DNA of 5,644 nt, from contig JBKJTP010000079.1 in the NCBI GenBank assembly GCA_046590195.1, positions 1-5,644 of the forward strand, in the 5' to 3' direction. This document shows positions 4,306-5,644 of the stretch, in pieces. Every line of letters starts with the position of its first letter. Position 1 is the stretch's first letter. The DNA is from JBKJTP01 sp046590195 (GTDB lineage: Bacteria; Bacteroidota; Ignavibacteria; Palsa-1295). The notes beneath the pieces are model-generated. The model searched no databases. It was not told the DNA's origin and saw nothing but the letters and a program-made list of their open reading frames with translations. Both the position numbers and the translations under genes were made by a program.

Positions 4306-5644
4306 ATGCCCGCAGTCAACGATAAGGGAGAGATCATCACGAATGGCTCAGCCAACGGTTTTGCCGCAAGCGGTACCGGAAACGGCCGTTTTGAGGACAG
4401 CGCGGAGTATCAGGAGGCGCTGAGAAAGTGGTCGGATAAGGCCACCACCGGCAAGACGACCGGCATGAAGTTCACCACGCTGAGCGATCATAAGCTCGAC
4501 GTCATGTATAACCCCGCCGAAGCCAACACTTCGGAGTACATGCGCGACGTCAATTTCCCAGGCGAGTATCCTTATACACGAGGCATCCATCCGAACGGCT
4601 ATCGCGGAAAGCTCTGGACGATGCGCCAGTTCGCTGGATTCGGTACGCCTGAGGACACGAACCAGCGATTCAAGTATTTGCTCGAGCACGGGCAGACCGG
4701 TCTTTCTACTGCGTTCGATCTGCCGACACTCATGGGCCGCGATGCCGATGACTCATGGGCAGAGGGCGAAGTCGGAATTTGCGGTGTAGCGATCTCCTCG
4801 CTCAAGGACATGGAGACGCTCTTCGACGGCATCCCGCTCGACAAGGTCTCGACCTCGATGACGATCAACTCGCCCGCAGCGATGATCTTCGCGTACTACC
4901 TTTGTGTAGCCGAGAAGCAGGGCGTCTCGTTCGACAAGCTTCGCGGTACGCTGCAGAATGACATTCTCAAGGAGTACATCGCGCAGAAGGAATTCATCTA
5001 TCCACCGGAGCCATCGATGCGTATTATCACCGACATGGTGGAATACTGCACGAAGGAAGTACCGCAGTGGAATCCGATCTCGGTATCGGGCTATCATATT
5101 CGCGAAGCAGGCTCGACCGCTGCTCAAGAGCTCGCGTTCACGCTTGCCGATGGCTTCTCGTACGTCGAGCATTGCATCGAGCGCGGCATGGACGTCGACT
5201 CATTCGCTCCGCGTATCTCGTTCTTCTTCAACTCGCATATCGATTTCTTCGAAGAGATCGCGAAGATGCGTGCAGCGCGCCGCATCTGGGCTCGCCGCAT
5301 GAAGGAGAAGTATGGCGCGAAGTCGGCGCGTTCACTTGCGCTTCGCTTCCATACGCAGACAGCCGGCTGCTCGCTCACTGCACAGCAGCCTGAGAATAAC
5401 ATCGTACGCACCGCATACGAAGCACTCGCTGGTGTGCTCGGCGGCACGCAGTCGCTGCATACGAATTCGATGGACGAGACGCTCGCTCTTCCATCAGAGA
5501 AGGCTGTAAAGATCGCGCTGCGCACGCAGCAGATCATCGCGTATGAGATCGGTGTCTCGCATGTAGTCGATCCGCTCGGTGGTTCGTACTTCGTTGAGTC
5601 TGAGACCGACCGTCTCGAGGCTGAAGCACTTGCGTACTTCGATA
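4306..5644 (+). CDS. icmA: Coenzyme B12-dependent acyl-CoA mutase large subunit, isobutyryl-CoA-mutase-like (3' partial)
   Basis: The first 446 residues of a roughly 550-residue mutase catalytic subunit; the frame runs off the window. Family blocks are clear: YPYTRG (88-93), WTMRQFAGFGT (104-114), AFDLPTLMGRD (136-146), MTINSPAA (185-192), QNDILKEYIAQKE (217-229), YPPEPSMR (232-239), SGYHIREAG (261-269, His264 in the active site), FFEEIAKMRAARRIWA (314-329) and GGTQSLHTNSMDE (379-391). These enzymes move a carbonyl-CoA group by a radical mechanism in the cytoplasm. At the two positions that set substrate choice it has Phe109 and Gln227, as in IcmA (Phe80, Gln198), where methylmalonyl-CoA mutase has Tyr and Arg. 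Isobutyryl-/butyryl-CoA is therefore the likelier substrate. The large subunit of this split type has no B12-binding domain, so a small partner subunit is expected nearby; none is in view. No Shine-Dalgarno precedes the ATG, the first in this frame after the stop at 4189. Residues 1-30 are a Gly/Asn/Ala-rich extension. Confidence 0.9.
   Translation, partial: MPAVNDKGEIITNGSANGFAASGTGNGRFEDSAEYQEALRKWSDKATTGKTTGMKFTTLSDHKLDVMYNPAEANTSEYMRDVNFPGEYPYTRGIHPNGYRGKLWTMRQFAGFGTPEDTNQRFKYLLEHGQTGLSTAFDLPTLMGRDADDSWAEGEVGICGVAISSLKDMETLFDGIPLDKVSTSMTINSPAAMIFAYYLCVAEKQGVSFDKLRGTLQNDILKEYIAQKEFIYPPEPSMRIITDMVEYCTKEVPQWNPISVSGYHIREAGSTAAQELAFTLADGFSYVEHCIERGMDVDSFAPRISFFFNSHIDFFEEIAKMRAARRIWARRMKEKYGAKSARSLALRFHTQTAGCSLTAQQPENNIVRTAYEALAGVLGGTQSLHTNSMDETLALPSEKAVKIALRTQQIIAYEIGVSHVVDPLGGSYFVESETDRLEAEALAYFD

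Noticed and set aside
4753..5537. Long open frames antisense to the mutase (for example 4753-5172 and 5124-5537 on the - strand)
   Set aside because: They overlap a strongly conserved enzyme gene and give low-complexity Arg/Ser-rich proteins with no recognisable domain. They are shadows of the codon bias of the sense gene.

Overview
The window (roughly 50-55% G+C by eye) most likely comes from a Gram-negative bacterium of the FCB group: Bacteroidota, Ignavibacteriota or Kapabacteria. Three things support this. One protein ends in a type IX secretion (T9SS) C-terminal sorting domain. Two putative promoters match the Bacteroidota pattern TTG...TAnnTTTG. Most genes lack a Shine-Dalgarno sequence. 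The exact phylum is inference; Kapabacteria or Ignavibacteria would be my guess.

Layout. Positions 1-98 hold no recognisable gene. A + strand intrinsic terminator (99-132) suggests a gene ending just outside the window. A 73-bp palindromic interspersed repeat (178-250) follows, then a - strand terminator (251-288) that serves an rlpA-like gene (308-1189, - strand). A 205-bp divergent intergenic region separates rlpA from a class I SAM-dependent methyltransferase (1395-2237, +), which ends in a strong GCAA-loop terminator (2255-2291). Next comes a secreted Asp-box/Ycf48-like protein with a T9SS sorting domain (2352-3704, +). Two bases after its stop begins a DUF1801 protein whose N-terminus is out of frame with its body (3707-3748, then 3832-4170). 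A 135-bp gap leads to a coenzyme-B12-dependent acyl-CoA mutase large subunit (4306 to beyond the window end).

How the genes fit together. I see no single pathway. The genes look like housekeeping or accessory functions in separate transcription units: cell wall (RlpA), methylation of an unknown small molecule, a secreted or surface propeller, a small frataxin-like-fold protein and short-chain acyl-CoA rearrangement. The terminators and promoters split the window into at least four units. Only the T9SS gene and the DUF1801 gene look co-transcribed.

Most worth a second look: the mutase carries the Phe/Gln pair of isobutyryl-CoA mutase instead of the Tyr/Arg pair of methylmalonyl-CoA mutase. 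The RlpA-like protein has Arg in place of a catalytic-site Glu. The T9SS gene appears to have a promoter placed for leaderless transcription, competing with a strong Shine-Dalgarno start 48 bases upstream. The DUF1801 gene has an apparent one-base frameshift at a C-run. I found no convincing evidence of a wholly new multi-gene system.
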